Shown here: positions 25,364 through 34,268 of the stretch, one piece after another
How positions within the stretch are numbered: the stretch's first letter is position 1
Layout: each line of letters opens with the position of its first letter
DNA from: Bacteriovoracaceae bacterium
GTDB lineage: Bacteria; Bdellovibrionota; Bacteriovoracia; Bacteriovoracales; Bacteriovoracaceae
DNA length: 64,000 bases
Direction: 5' to 3'
Assembly: GCA_013141065.1 (NCBI GenBank)
Contig: JABFRR010000008.1
Coordinates: 62,001-126,000, forward strand
Notes under the pieces: generated by a model
The model's input: the letters and a program-made list of their open reading frames with translations, nothing else
Told to the model about the DNA's origin: nothing
Databases searched by the model: none
Translations under genes and position numbers: made by a program

Positions 25364-25944
25364 AAATCCATTCCTTTCATTTTAAAATATTGGAACATAT
25401 TGTTCCCCAAATCGACAATAAGATCGCGCTCTTCTAATTTAAGATTTAAAAACTCTGTCATAAAAGCACGCTGCCTAGGAGTTAAGCTCTCTAATTTTTC
25501 TCGAATACTTTTATCTGAGTTGCTCTTTGCATTTGTCTTGTCATTTATCCTTGCTTTATCTTCTTCTCTTCTATTTGCGCTCAACTCTTCTTCGATTTTA
25601 ACCGTGGCGCGATCTGGAGCAGAATCTACCAACTCTCCAGCATCTAGATCCTCTTCTTTAAGTTCGTCTTTATAAAATTTTACTAATCTGATAAAACGGT
25701 CTGCAAAATCCTCTTCGACGAAATCGATCATTTCATGAAGTGGTATGTTCAACTTCGCTGTAATCTTTGCAATTAATTGTGGATTTAATTCTGTCGACTT
25801 CTGTGAAAGGAATCGACTCATAGTAGAGATACCGACATCAGTTTGTTCTGCTAAGTCTTTTTGCGACATGGCCCCTCTAACTTGCATGTACTTTCTCGTC
25901 GCTCCAAGGAATAACTCTAACTTGTTTCTTTTAAATTCAGCCAT
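25360..25944 (-). CDS. Xre-family helix-turn-helix regulator
   Basis: A 194-residue DNA-binding protein. An HTH of the lambda-Cro/Xre type spans residues about 20-65 (MSQKDLAEQTDVGISTMSRF, then a recognition-helix end and LIAKITAKLNIPLHEM). A charged linker (residues 85-150) leads to a C-terminal LTPRQRAFMTEFLNLKLEERD helix pair. AGGAG eight bases upstream fixes the start. It is the first gene of a four-gene operon (vWA-like, mutY, MORN) and is divergent from the pentapeptide-repeat gene, so it may control both from the shared 25945-26095 region, which contains three GCAA-type repeats (near 25986, 26006, 26024). Confidence 0.85.
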   Translation of the reverse strand: MAEFKRNKLELFLGATRKYMQVRGAMSQKDLAEQTDVGISTMSRFLSQKSTELNPQLIAKITAKLNIPLHEMIDFVEEDFADRFIRLVKFYKDELKEEDLDAGELVDSAPDRATVKIEEELSANRREEDKARINDKTNAKSNSDKSIREKLESLTPRQRAFMTEFLNLKLEERDLIVDLGNNMFQYFKMKGMDL

Positions 25945-26018
25945 GCAACAATCTCCTATCCTAAATCCCTAAAAGCACTATCGGATTGCAAAAAAATTTC
26001 TTTATGCAATTTTATTAC

Positions 26019-26047
26019 TTGACGCAATTGGTCTAGTTTGCTATTCT
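26019..26047 (+). promoter_or_regulatory. sigma-70 type promoter for the pentapeptide-repeat gene
   Basis: TTGACG (26019-26024) and TATTCT (26042-26047) are separated by 17 bases, a near-consensus promoter. Transcription would start near 26054, about 42 bases before the ATG. Repeated GCAATT/TTGCA words around it could be operators for the divergent Xre regulator. Confidence 0.75.
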
Positions 26048-26095
26048 GGCTTCAGGAAAGGGCCTTGTGGCCTAACAGATTAAAGGGGTGGCGGC

Positions 26096-26533
26096 ATGGA
26101 GACATTGACATATTTTATTGAAGATTCATTCATTAAAACTGAAGCCACACTTGGAGACTGTTCACACCAGCACTTTGAGGAATTGATAATAAAGTCAATG
26201 ACATACACTAACCTAATCCTTTCAGGAAGCCTTTTCAAAGAAGTCGTTTTTGAAGATGTTGTTTTTGAAAATTGCACTTTCTTTGGATCTCAACTAGTTA
26301 ACTGTCTTTTTCTTAACTGCTTGTTTATTAATTGCAAGTTCAAATTTTCAAGGATTACTGATTGCAATTTTGAATCAACGACCTGGGAAAATTGCATGTG
26401 GGGCCTAAGCAGCCTAAAGGACTCTGAAATTGATAAAAGTGAGAGTATTGGTTCCATGGCCTATGAGTCTACTGGAACTGGAGTCCATACAAAACTTTTC
26501 ACCCTCGCTGATTTTCTTCACTTGAGTGCTTAA
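26096..26533 (+). CDS. pentapeptide-repeat protein
   Basis: A 145-residue protein whose centre (about residues 38-120) is a run of pentapeptide units: LSGSLFKEVVFEDVVFENC, TFFGSQLVNCLFLNCLF, INCKFKFSRITDCNF, TTWENCMWGLSSLKDS. This pattern folds as a right-handed beta-helix, sometimes a DNA mimic or scaffold. There is no signal peptide. The promoter at 26019-26047 and GGGGTGGCGG before the ATG support expression. It is divergent from the Xre regulator. Function is unknown. Confidence 0.8.
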   Translation: METLTYFIEDSFIKTEATLGDCSHQHFEELIIKSMTYTNLILSGSLFKEVVFEDVVFENCTFFGSQLVNCLFLNCLFINCKFKFSRITDCNFESTTWENCMWGLSSLKDSEIDKSESIGSMAYESTGTGVHTKLFTLADFLHLSA

Positions 26534-26570
26534 AAAGCCCACTTGAGACAAAACGATTAATATTATCCCA

Positions 26571-26720
26571 GATCTCCCTCATGGAAACTTTAAGGCAATC
26601 TTTTGCCCGACGAGGGAAATATCTCAGACTCTTTATGTTGAATGGAAATCATAAATAAAGAGGGTCACTCCCCTACCAAAGAGCCTCATGCTTCTAGTGT
26701 GAGGCTCACCATCTTTTTTT
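26571..26720 (+). terminator. nested hairpins ending in an intrinsic terminator
   Basis: TCCCTC (26575-26580) pairs with GAGGGA (26612-26617) around an inner GGCAA/TTGCC hairpin (26594-26607). Further on, GAGCCTCA (26681-26688) pairs with TGAGGCTC (26700-26707), followed by seven T's (26714-26720). The last is a probable terminator for the pentapeptide gene. The upstream structures make the 3' UTR a candidate for a small RNA, but no separate promoter is evident. The rest of 26534-26767 holds nothing else clear. Confidence 0.6.
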
Positions 26721-26767
26721 CATTCACCTTTCTTTATATCATTCAATAAAGAGGGTATGATCAAAAA

Positions 26768-27901
26768 ATGAGCCTTCCAGAAATAAACTTAAAAGATTTT
26801 TACTGTGAACAACCTTTCACCAGTCTAGAGCTCCATCTTGATTCGAAAGCTTATGTCTGTTGCCCTACATGGATTAAAACTGATGTTGGAAATTTCAAAG
26901 AAGAAGATATAGGAAAACTTTGGAACTCTGAAATCGCAAAAGATATTCGCAAGACAATTATTGATGGATCTTATTCTCATTGCAATAAAGACCTTTGTCC
27001 GCACATTCAAGGCCATTTATTAAAAAAACATTTTGAACTTGATGGCGAACTAAGAGACATTATTGGGAAGAAACAAACCGAAATGAGCTCAATGCCCAGA
27101 AGTGTGATGTTTACTTTTGATCCTTCTTGCAACTTAGCTTGCCCGAGCTGCAGATCTGAAAAATTAAGTTACACTATCGATTCAGATGAACTTACAAAAA
27201 CCAATCAAGTAATCGAGAAAATCACTTTAGAATTATTTAGAAATCCTCTTGAAAAAGTTAACTTAAATATTACTGGTTCTGGGGACCCTTTTGCAGCATT
27301 GGCGTTTCGTTCTTTTTTAGAAAAAATAGACGGATCAATTTATCCTAATTTACGTTTTGATTTTCAAACAAATGGACTCCTACTGACGCCTCGAATGTGG
27401 GAGAGAATGCACAAAATACACAAAAACATTAATAGCATCCTAGTTTCTATCGATGCTGCCAGTAAAGAAACATACGCTAAGGTTCGTAAAGGCGGTGACT
27501 GGAATACTCTAATTGAAAACATGAAGTTTCTTTCTCAGCTTCGATTTGATCAAAAAAAAATTATTCACTTACAAGTAAATTTTATAGTTCAACAATCAAA
27601 TTATCGAGAGATGGCAAGCTTCGTTAAAATGTTTAAAGAAATCAAAGTTGACAGAATTTATTTTTCACTTATTTCGGACTGGGGTGTGATGTCCGTTGAA
27701 ATATTTAAAAAAGAAGCTATTTGGGAATCTCATCATCCTGATCATAATCACTTTCTCAATGTTCTTGCAGATCCAATATTTGAATTTTCAGTATTGGGAA
27801 ACGTAGAGCCTTTTAGGAAGACTGCACTTTTGATATATTCAAATTGGTCAATTTCAAAAAGGACAAGTTCACTAATCTTTTATAAGATTCCAGCTAATTA
27901 A
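26768..27901 (+). CDS. radical SAM protein with Cys-rich flanking motifs
   Basis: A 377-residue enzyme. The radical SAM cluster motif is CNLACPSC at residues 121-128 (Cys121, 125, 128, the C-x3-C-x2-C pattern), following a FDPS strand. NITGSGDPFAA is the SAM-binding GGE-like loop, and RKGGDWNTLIENMKFL belongs to the barrel. The N-terminal region has SPASM-like cysteine pairs (YVCCPTW and CNKDLCPH), placing the auxiliary-cluster-like part before the core, as seen in some twitch/SPASM proteins with permuted order. Substrate is not known; it stands alone between terminator and nadB (convergent). Confidence 0.82.
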   Translation: MSLPEINLKDFYCEQPFTSLELHLDSKAYVCCPTWIKTDVGNFKEEDIGKLWNSEIAKDIRKTIIDGSYSHCNKDLCPHIQGHLLKKHFELDGELRDIIGKKQTEMSSMPRSVMFTFDPSCNLACPSCRSEKLSYTIDSDELTKTNQVIEKITLELFRNPLEKVNLNITGSGDPFAALAFRSFLEKIDGSIYPNLRFDFQTNGLLLTPRMWERMHKIHKNINSILVSIDAASKETYAKVRKGGDWNTLIENMKFLSQLRFDQKKIIHLQVNFIVQQSNYREMASFVKMFKEIKVDRIYFSLISDWGVMSVEIFKKEAIWESHHPDHNHFLNVLADPIFEFSVLGNVEPFRKTALLIYSNWSISKRTSSLIFYKIPAN

Positions 27902-27956
27902 ATTAAAGAAAAAAATTTATTTAATTTATAAATACTTTTTTCAATAAAATAAGATT

Positions 27957-29513
27957 TCAGCTTTTGCGATAAAAACAACCAACTGACTGTGTATTTCTTC
28001 TTGAAGCCACTAAAACCAAGTGACCTACTTCAACTGCATTTCTTAATCCAATCAAGCTATCAACTAAACGAGCATCTCTGTAAAAACGATTTATTTCATC
28101 ACTTAATTCATTAAACATCGCTTCTGCTCTAGAAAGTCGATCTCTCGATCTGGTTAACCCCACATAATTCCACATTGTCTGTTTAAGAGTAAGCCAGTCT
28201 TGGTGAATAAGTGCTGATTCAACTTCTTCCGTTCCATCAATCCAATTTTTTATAAGTTCCGCTGAATATATTTTTTCGTTATCCACATTTTTCAATATAT
28301 CCAAAGCTGCAAAATGACCGAATGTCATTCCTTCTAAAAGCGAAGTCGAAGCCAATCGATTAGCCCCATGAAGACCAGTACAAGCAACTTCACCAACGGC
28401 ATATAAATTTTTAAGTGTTGTTCTTCCTTTAATATCAGTCTTTACCCCACCACAAGTGTAATGTGCCGCCGGCACAACTGGAATAAGATCACTACACATA
28501 TCAATCCCGTGCTCGAGACAATGCTTATAAATTGTAGGAAAACGATTTTTAATCCATTCTGGATCTTTATGTGTGATATCTAGATACACACAGTCACTTT
28601 GGGTTTCGATAATTTCTTCGGCAATAGCTCGGGCGACTATATCACGTGGAGCGAGCTCTAGGTCTTCATGGTATTTACCCATAAAGCGCATACCTTCCGA
28701 ATTGACTAAATATCCACCTTCACCTCGCACAGCTTCACTAATGAGAAATCGACGGTGAGTAGATCCGGCAAAAAAACTTGTCGGATGAAACTGAATAAAT
28801 TCTAAATCAGTCAAGACGGCACCAGCTCTTTTGGCCATAGCATGCCCATCTCCTCTGGCACCTTCAGAATTTGTATGATGAAGATACAATGCCCCAACTC
28901 CACCTGTTGCTAGTATTGTAAATTTCGCAAGAATTTTTTCAACAACCTTAGTTTCTTGATTAAATACATAAGCACCTAAAACTTTATTTTCTTCATATCG
29001 TTGTTGAATTTTTACACCATGATGTAAAGCTGTGAGTAAATCAATAGCTGTGTGTGAAGTCAGAAAAGTCACATTCGTAAAATTATTTTTTAGGTAATTA
29101 AGTAAGGTAATTTGAATATCTTTTCCGGTATAATCTCCTCGGTATAAAATTCGTGGAGTCGAGTGAGCAGCTTCTTTGGTAAAAAGTAATTCCCCACTTT
29201 CGTCGCGCTCAAAATTTGAGTGCGCTTTATGAATAAGTAAGTCTTCTAAGATTGAACTAGATTCGAAGGCGACAACACGAGCGACTTCCTCAGACGATGT
29301 TCCTGCACTTGCTTTCATAACATCTTGCACGAGGGACTCTTCAGACCCTTTAGCATAAATAATCCCACCTTGTGCCCAAACCGTATTAGTATGTGAAGGA
29401 TCTTTTTCTCTGGTAACTATTGCGACTCTTAATCCTTTTTCTGCTAGACCTGCGGCAGCGGATAAGCCCGCAATTCCTGTCCCAATAATAAGCGCATCAA
29501 ATTCGAATTTCAC
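27957..29513 (-). CDS. nadB: L-aspartate oxidase
   Basis: A 518-residue FAD enzyme oxidising L-aspartate to iminoaspartate, first step of NAD synthesis. The N-terminal Rossmann GTGIAGLSAAAGLAEKG, NTVWAQGGI, HTNSEGARGDGHAMAKRAGA, the FIQFHPTSFF substrate loop, AAHYTCGGV and the HGANRLASTSLLEGMTFG C-terminal FAD block are all diagnostic of the succinate dehydrogenase/fumarate reductase-like NadB family. It shares four bases with nadC, which lies upstream in the operon. No nadA gene is in the window. Confidence 0.96.
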   Translation of the reverse strand: MKFEFDALIIGTGIAGLSAAAGLAEKGLRVAIVTREKDPSHTNTVWAQGGIIYAKGSEESLVQDVMKASAGTSSEEVARVVAFESSSILEDLLIHKAHSNFERDESGELLFTKEAAHSTPRILYRGDYTGKDIQITLLNYLKNNFTNVTFLTSHTAIDLLTALHHGVKIQQRYEENKVLGAYVFNQETKVVEKILAKFTILATGGVGALYLHHTNSEGARGDGHAMAKRAGAVLTDLEFIQFHPTSFFAGSTHRRFLISEAVRGEGGYLVNSEGMRFMGKYHEDLELAPRDIVARAIAEEIIETQSDCVYLDITHKDPEWIKNRFPTIYKHCLEHGIDMCSDLIPVVPAAHYTCGGVKTDIKGRTTLKNLYAVGEVACTGLHGANRLASTSLLEGMTFGHFAALDILKNVDNEKIYSAELIKNWIDGTEEVESALIHQDWLTLKQTMWNYVGLTRSRDRLSRAEAMFNELSDEINRFYRDARLVDSLIGLRNAVEVGHLVLVASRRNTQSVGCFYRKS

Positions 29514-30358
29514 TTTGATCTCACTGGTTTAATTTTCATCGAAAGGTCTACATGAGGTGCACTATGAGTAAGGGCACCAATACTAATCGCATCTATCCCA
29601 CTAATAAAATATTGATCGATATTTTCCAATTTTACACCACCAGAAATTTCATAAGTCACACCAACTTTTTTTATTTCAATGGCACTCAATAAATCTTGAT
29701 TTGAAAAATTATCAAGCATTATATTTTTTATTCCAAGATCAAAAGCTAGTTTCAATTCCTCAAGCGAATGAATTTCAACAATAATATTTTGATAGAATGT
29801 TTGCATTGATTGAAAATATTCCCAAGCCGGCTTTAGTCCACCGAAAAAGCTTTTGTGATTATCTTTAATCATCCAAGCATCTGCCTGAGAAAAACGATGA
29901 TTAAATCCACCACCAACTCTGACAGCGTACTTTTCTAATTGCCTTAAGCCCGGTGTTGTTTTTCTCGTATCTAGGATCTTTGTATTTGAGTGGCTCGCCT
30001 TTTTAACAAACTTGTCTGTAAATGTTGAAATGCGAGTTGATTGTTGAAGTAAATTAAGTGCAACACGTTCGCCTGATAAAGCTAAAGCAAAAGGTAAGTT
30101 AAAAGATATTATGTCACCTTGTTTAAAGCGCTCTCCTTCATATTTTATGAATTCCTGGTAATTAAGTTCAGCACCAAGGAAATTAAATGCCCCCAAAAAA
30201 TAGGGAAGGCCAGAAAGTAATACATCTGACTTTATTTTTAAATGACATTCAACTTCAGTCATTGGAAGACGACTTAAGTAAAAACCATTACCTTGCAAAT
30301 CATCTTCTGCAAAAAATTGTGCGAAATTTTCCTTAAAACCCAATGCTTGTAAAGTCAT
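29510..30358 (-). CDS. nadC: nicotinate-nucleotide pyrophosphorylase (quinolinate phosphoribosyltransferase)
   Basis: A 282-residue enzyme making nicotinate mononucleotide from quinolinate and PRPP. Diagnostic blocks are LNLLQQSTRISTFTDKFV, ILDTRKTTPGLRQLEKYAV (substrate arginines and lysine), RVGGGFNHR, MIKDNH, and the barrel strands MLDNF and YEISGGVKLENI. Length matches the family. It is first in the two-gene nadC-nadB operon with ATGA overlap into nadB. The gap to the divergent ComEC-like gene (30359-30489) shows an imperfect CTCTTTAGT repeat and no clear promoter. Confidence 0.95.
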   Translation of the reverse strand: MTLQALGFKENFAQFFAEDDLQGNGFYLSRLPMTEVECHLKIKSDVLLSGLPYFLGAFNFLGAELNYQEFIKYEGERFKQGDIISFNLPFALALSGERVALNLLQQSTRISTFTDKFVKKASHSNTKILDTRKTTPGLRQLEKYAVRVGGGFNHRFSQADAWMIKDNHKSFFGGLKPAWEYFQSMQTFYQNIIVEIHSLEELKLAFDLGIKNIMLDNFSNQDLLSAIEIKKVGVTYEISGGVKLENIDQYFISGIDAISIGALTHSAPHVDLSMKIKPVRSK

Positions 30359-30489
30359 AAACTTCCTAGTTGCTTTTTAAATCTCTGATGAGCTCGCTTA
30401 TCAAATCTTGGCTCGCCTCCTCTATTTAACTCTTTAGTCTCAAAGAGTTAAGTCTTTTATCAAAGACTCTCTATTTCAATAGCTTAGGC

Positions 30490-31470
30490 ATGAAGTTTTA
30501 TCTCTTTATCTGCTTAACAAGTACTTGTTTGATCATTTGGGCCATCGAGGCCGATTGGCTATCCAAGCAAGCTCCAAAAAAAGTCATGCCAGAATTTATT
30601 AAAAATTATCAACTCAAAATGAAATCAAGCTTTGTCCGTCCGGAAAACGCTAATATTCTCTTTAGCTTTTTTACTGGAAATAAAGATGGCATTTCGCCTT
30701 ATACAAAAAATGCTTTCAAGCAAACGAATCTAAGTTATCTTTTCTCACCTTCTGGAGTGCACCTTGCTGGCATCTTAGTTTTTATTCTGTATTTTGTTAA
30801 AAAAATTTCTACAAAAAAAGGTACTAGTTTTTTAAAATTTTTAATCAATATAAGCCTCTTTTTTCTCCCTCAATTTTATACACTTCATCGCCTCGCCGTC
30901 CTAAGAATTAGTAACCAATTTAATTACCTAGTAAAACTTAAACAACCAGTTGAAATTTTATTTCTATTTACATTTTTTATTTCATTTTCCCTCGGACATT
31001 ATCATCATTCTCCTATGGGATTTATCTATAGTTTCATTTACCTAGGAACTTTTATAGCTTTTGGAATGAGACCTAAAATTTCTCTCATATTAGGCCTTTT
31101 TTCTACTCAACTCATTCTCGGAATTTTTTTTGGAAATCAAGCTTCTTTGCTTTCTATTGCAGTCGGACTTGGTGGAGGATATCTCTTTAGCTTAATCTTC
31201 CCATTACTCATCATATTTTTTTCTACTTTCTGGATATTTGAAATTAATTGGGGAGAACCCATTATTAGAGGATTTGTACTCGGAACTCATTATTTTTCTA
31301 AAATTCTCAATGGAACTTATTTTAGCTCTTCGCTCTTTTTGATTGGAGCCGTTTGGCTACTTTTATTTAGGAATAAACCACGCTATTGGCTTACTCTATT
31401 TACGATTTTGTTTTTTCTCCATAGTGATGGGTGTATGTCACCAACAATCATGCGCTCTTGGGCCAACTAA
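30490..31470 (+). CDS. ComEC/Rec2 competence-domain membrane protein without other domains
   Basis: A 326-residue membrane protein with about eight helices. The segment GISPYTKNAFKQTNLSYLFSPSGVHLAGIL resembles the ComEC competence domain core (normally L-x-x-x-F-x-x-x-G-L-x-H-L-L-A-I-S-G-x-H). It spans 30679-30774. Full-length ComEC proteins, about 700 residues, also have an OB-like domain and a metallo-beta-lactamase domain; both are absent. So this is either a minimal family member or a related transporter. The C-terminus ends SPTIMRSWAN. No neighbour supplies the missing domains. A role in DNA uptake is a possibility, not shown. Confidence 0.65.
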   Translation: MKFYLFICLTSTCLIIWAIEADWLSKQAPKKVMPEFIKNYQLKMKSSFVRPENANILFSFFTGNKDGISPYTKNAFKQTNLSYLFSPSGVHLAGILVFILYFVKKISTKKGTSFLKFLINISLFFLPQFYTLHRLAVLRISNQFNYLVKLKQPVEILFLFTFFISFSLGHYHHSPMGFIYSFIYLGTFIAFGMRPKISLILGLFSTQLILGIFFGNQASLLSIAVGLGGGYLFSLIFPLLIIFFSTFWIFEINWGEPIIRGFVLGTHYFSKILNGTYFSSSLFLIGAVWLLLFRNKPRYWLTLFTILFFLHSDGCMSPTIMRSWAN

Positions 31471-31492
31471 ACGCTGACATTAATTAAAAACC

Positions 31493-31521
31493 TTGACCGA
31501 CAAACACAAAATCAGTAAATA
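31493..31521 (+). promoter_or_regulatory. sigma-70 type promoter
   Basis: TTGACC (31493-31498) and TAAATA (31516-31521) are 17 bases apart. It should start transcription near 31528 for the small secreted protein at 31550, which has AAGGG just before its ATG. Confidence 0.72.
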
Positions 31522-31549
31522 TTCATAACGCAATTTTAAGGGTTATATT

Positions 31550-31855
31550 ATGAAATATTTATTGTCTACGTTAGCTCTTTTCTTGGTTTTAAATTCGCCA
31601 GTTCACGCTGGTAAAATGAAAGAAATTTACACTTTAGTCCAAGAAGAAATCGAATATTACTACCAAGCTTCTGGTACTTGGAGCTTGCTTAGTATTTCCA
31701 ATATGGAAATCATACCAACAGAAGCTGACTCTTTTATCATTGTCTCAGCTGAATCAACGATCAGAAATAACGAAACTGGAGTTGGAGCTCAGGAAACCTG
31801 CCTCGTAACACTTTCGCTCGAAAACTTAGACGCCCACTCAGTAAATTGTTTCTAA
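31550..31855 (+). CDS. small secreted protein, function unknown
   Basis: A 101-residue protein with a clear signal peptide (MKYLLSTLALFLVLNSPVHA), a helical start (EIYTLVQEEIEYYYQASGTW), and beta strands with two cysteines (QETCLV and VNCF) that could form a disulphide. It has its own promoter and no family is recognised. A small TTCTAAT/ATTAGAA hairpin overlaps the stop at 31850-31866, without a T-run. Confidence 0.7.
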   Translation: MKYLLSTLALFLVLNSPVHAGKMKEIYTLVQEEIEYYYQASGTWSLLSISNMEIIPTEADSFIIVSAESTIRNNETGVGAQETCLVTLSLENLDAHSVNCF

Positions 31856-31967
31856 TTCATTAGAATTAAAGAATTTATCTATGTAGATTTAACTTAAATT
31901 CGATCTGAAAATTTGACTAACCTTATTATTAAGTGCAAAAACCACCTCATTCGAGGGCCGTTCTTAC

Positions 31968-34160
31968 TTAATATTTTAAAAGTCTTTCTAGTACTTCTTC
32001 AACATGACTCACTTGCGGCAAAATCACATCTTCAAGAGCTGGATTATAAGCACAGTGAACATCGAGTGCCGCTACTCTTAATATTGGCGCATCTAAAAGC
32101 TCAAAACATTCTTCATTCACTCGAGCAGCGATCTCACCGGCAAAACCAGACGTTTTATGTTCTTCATGAGCAATCATTAGGCGTGATGTTTTTGCAATTG
32201 ATTTCTTGATTGCTGCAAAATCATAAGGAGCTAGTGTACGCAGGTCTATAACCTCGATTGTTTTACCAGTTGAAGCTTCTAATTTTTTAGCGGCCTCAAT
32301 TGATTTTTGTACGAGTGCACCCCAGGCCACAATTGTTGCGTCTGCCCCTTCACGGGCAATTCTCGCTTTACCAAAAGGAATCATATACTCATCCCCTGGA
32401 TCAGCTGCACGGTTGTAACCTTGGTAGTATAAATGTTTGTGTTCAAGGAACATGACTGGGTCATCACCATGGATGGCGGTTCTCAATAATCCAGCAGCAT
32501 CGGCTGAATTTGATGGATAGGCCACTCTTATGCCCGGAACGTGGGTAAATAATGATTCACCTGATTGTGAGTGATAAATGGCTCCGCCTTTTAAGTAACC
32601 ACCGATTGGAACTCTGACGACCATTGGACACTTGAAATCACCACCAGACCGGTAACGGAGTGTTGCCATTTCATTTTTGAGTTGCATATAAGCTGTCCAG
32701 ATATAGTCAAAAAATTGAATTTCAACGACTGGCTTAATTCCTCTCATGGCCATTCCGATAGCACGACCAATAACATTGGCCTCTGCCAATGGTGAATTGA
32801 AAACTTGTCCATCTCTCGATTCACGTTGAACGTTGGCCGTGAGTTTAAATACTCCGCCTTTACCTTTTAGTTCAGGATTATTAAGACGTTCTTTTTCAAA
32901 AAAATCAGCAACGTCTTCTCCCCACATTCTTAACATTGGGTTTTTTGCAAATTCAGTTCGCAATACTTTATTTATTGAAGCGGCCATTGGGACGTCATCT
33001 TTTCCAGTGAAGTTTGGAGTCGTCTCAAAATCTGAGCTACTCATATCAACTGTTTCAGAATAGAGATGATCCATGACTGTTTCGACTTTTGGCCACTCAG
33101 TTGTGATCGCACGATCCATCGCCTCTTTTACATTGCTTGTTACTGACTTTAAAACTTCAGCACGCTCAGTTTCAGTGATGAGACCTGAGTCCACAAGAAA
33201 TTTTGGAAAAGCATTATAAACATCGCGTAGACCTTCCTCGGTCAATTCTGCTTTTGTTCTATACATTCCATGATCATCAGAAAGTGAATGCGAGTAAGGT
33301 CTAGTGACAGTGGCATGCACTAATGCTGGCTTTCTCGTCTTGCGAATATAGCTAGCTGCTTCAGTCATGGTTGCATATGAGTCTATAGGGCAGCATCCAT
33401 CACAGTTAAATATTTTTAGTCCTGGAAAATTTGCCAGTGTTTTTGAAATAGATCCTTCTGGATATTGAACATAAGTCGGAGTTGATATAGCAAAGCCATT
33501 ATCTTCAACCATAAAAAGAACTGGCAAGTTATTAACAACTGAAGTTGTGAGTCCTTCCCAGAACTCTCCTTGAGCGATCGTTCCGTCCCCAGTAGAAACA
33601 TAAATAATTTCATCATCGTGAAAATCCATTCCACTCACATCTACTTTGTGTTCATCTCTTAGTTTTTTAAACCAAATACCTGCTTCCGCTAAACCACAAG
33701 CTTGTAGAAATTGAGTACCAGTACAAGAAGACTTATTAACAATGTTAAGTTTTTTATTTCCCCAATGAGCAGGCATCATCCTTCCATAAGAAGCCGTATC
33801 ACCCATATTGCCATTGGCCTGACAAAGCATTTCGTATGGAGTGACTCCAAGTCCTAAGCACAGAGCGCGATCGCGATAGTAGCCGATGAACCAGTCATGC
33901 TTTGGCTTTAATACCATTGCCGCCGCAGTCAAGATCCCTTCATGTCCTGCTCCAGAAATTTGGAAAAAAGCTTTAGACTGCTTTTTCATTGAAATTTCTG
34001 CATCATCAACTTTTCTTGATGTGTAAACATTTGTGAGCATTTGAAGTAATTCTTTTTTTCCGAGATTATATTTTTTTGCGAGCTCTAATTTAGCTTTATT
34101 TGGAAGGCTTGCTTTCGATACTGTAGTCGATGCTTTTTTACTAGATGTCTTTTCCAACAT
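31968..34160 (-). CDS. branched-chain 2-oxoacid dehydrogenase E1, fused alpha and beta parts
   Basis: A 730-residue thiamin-diphosphate enzyme. The first half (about 1-370) is the alpha part with the ThDP motif GDGTIAQGEFWEG and the Asn in MVEDNGFAIS, and the phosphorylation-loop-like HSLSDDHGMYR. The second half (about 390-730) is the beta part with FNSPLAEANVIGRAIGMA, PVVEIQFFDYIW, and a final transketolase C-domain. Bacterial BCKDH E1 is normally two genes; fused forms exist. It decarboxylates 2-oxo acids from leucine, isoleucine and valine. E2 and E3 are not in the window. The leucine dehydrogenase at 35479 fits the same pathway. A pyruvate-type E1 is less likely but not excluded. Confidence 0.85.
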   Translation of the reverse strand: MLEKTSSKKASTTVSKASLPNKAKLELAKKYNLGKKELLQMLTNVYTSRKVDDAEISMKKQSKAFFQISGAGHEGILTAAAMVLKPKHDWFIGYYRDRALCLGLGVTPYEMLCQANGNMGDTASYGRMMPAHWGNKKLNIVNKSSCTGTQFLQACGLAEAGIWFKKLRDEHKVDVSGMDFHDDEIIYVSTGDGTIAQGEFWEGLTTSVVNNLPVLFMVEDNGFAISTPTYVQYPEGSISKTLANFPGLKIFNCDGCCPIDSYATMTEAASYIRKTRKPALVHATVTRPYSHSLSDDHGMYRTKAELTEEGLRDVYNAFPKFLVDSGLITETERAEVLKSVTSNVKEAMDRAITTEWPKVETVMDHLYSETVDMSSSDFETTPNFTGKDDVPMAASINKVLRTEFAKNPMLRMWGEDVADFFEKERLNNPELKGKGGVFKLTANVQRESRDGQVFNSPLAEANVIGRAIGMAMRGIKPVVEIQFFDYIWTAYMQLKNEMATLRYRSGGDFKCPMVVRVPIGGYLKGGAIYHSQSGESLFTHVPGIRVAYPSNSADAAGLLRTAIHGDDPVMFLEHKHLYYQGYNRAADPGDEYMIPFGKARIAREGADATIVAWGALVQKSIEAAKKLEASTGKTIEVIDLRTLAPYDFAAIKKSIAKTSRLMIAHEEHKTSGFAGEIAARVNEECFELLDAPILRVAALDVHCAYNPALEDVILPQVSHVEEVLERLLKY

Positions 34161-34268
34161 TATTCCACCTTGAGAAATTTAAATTAATTTAGAATGACTC
34201 TACCTAAAAGTGTTTTAAATGTCTAAATTCTGGATTTTTTAGCCGCATGGCAAAGGATAAGCTAAGTA

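Noticed and set aside
26590..26615. GGCAA hairpin suggesting a c-di-GMP-I riboswitch
   Set aside because: The two paired tetraloop and receptor parts of that riboswitch class are not present, only a small hairpin.
33416..33634. Small minus-strand frame within the E1 gene
   Set aside because: It is a different frame of the well-supported E1 protein and has no features of its own.
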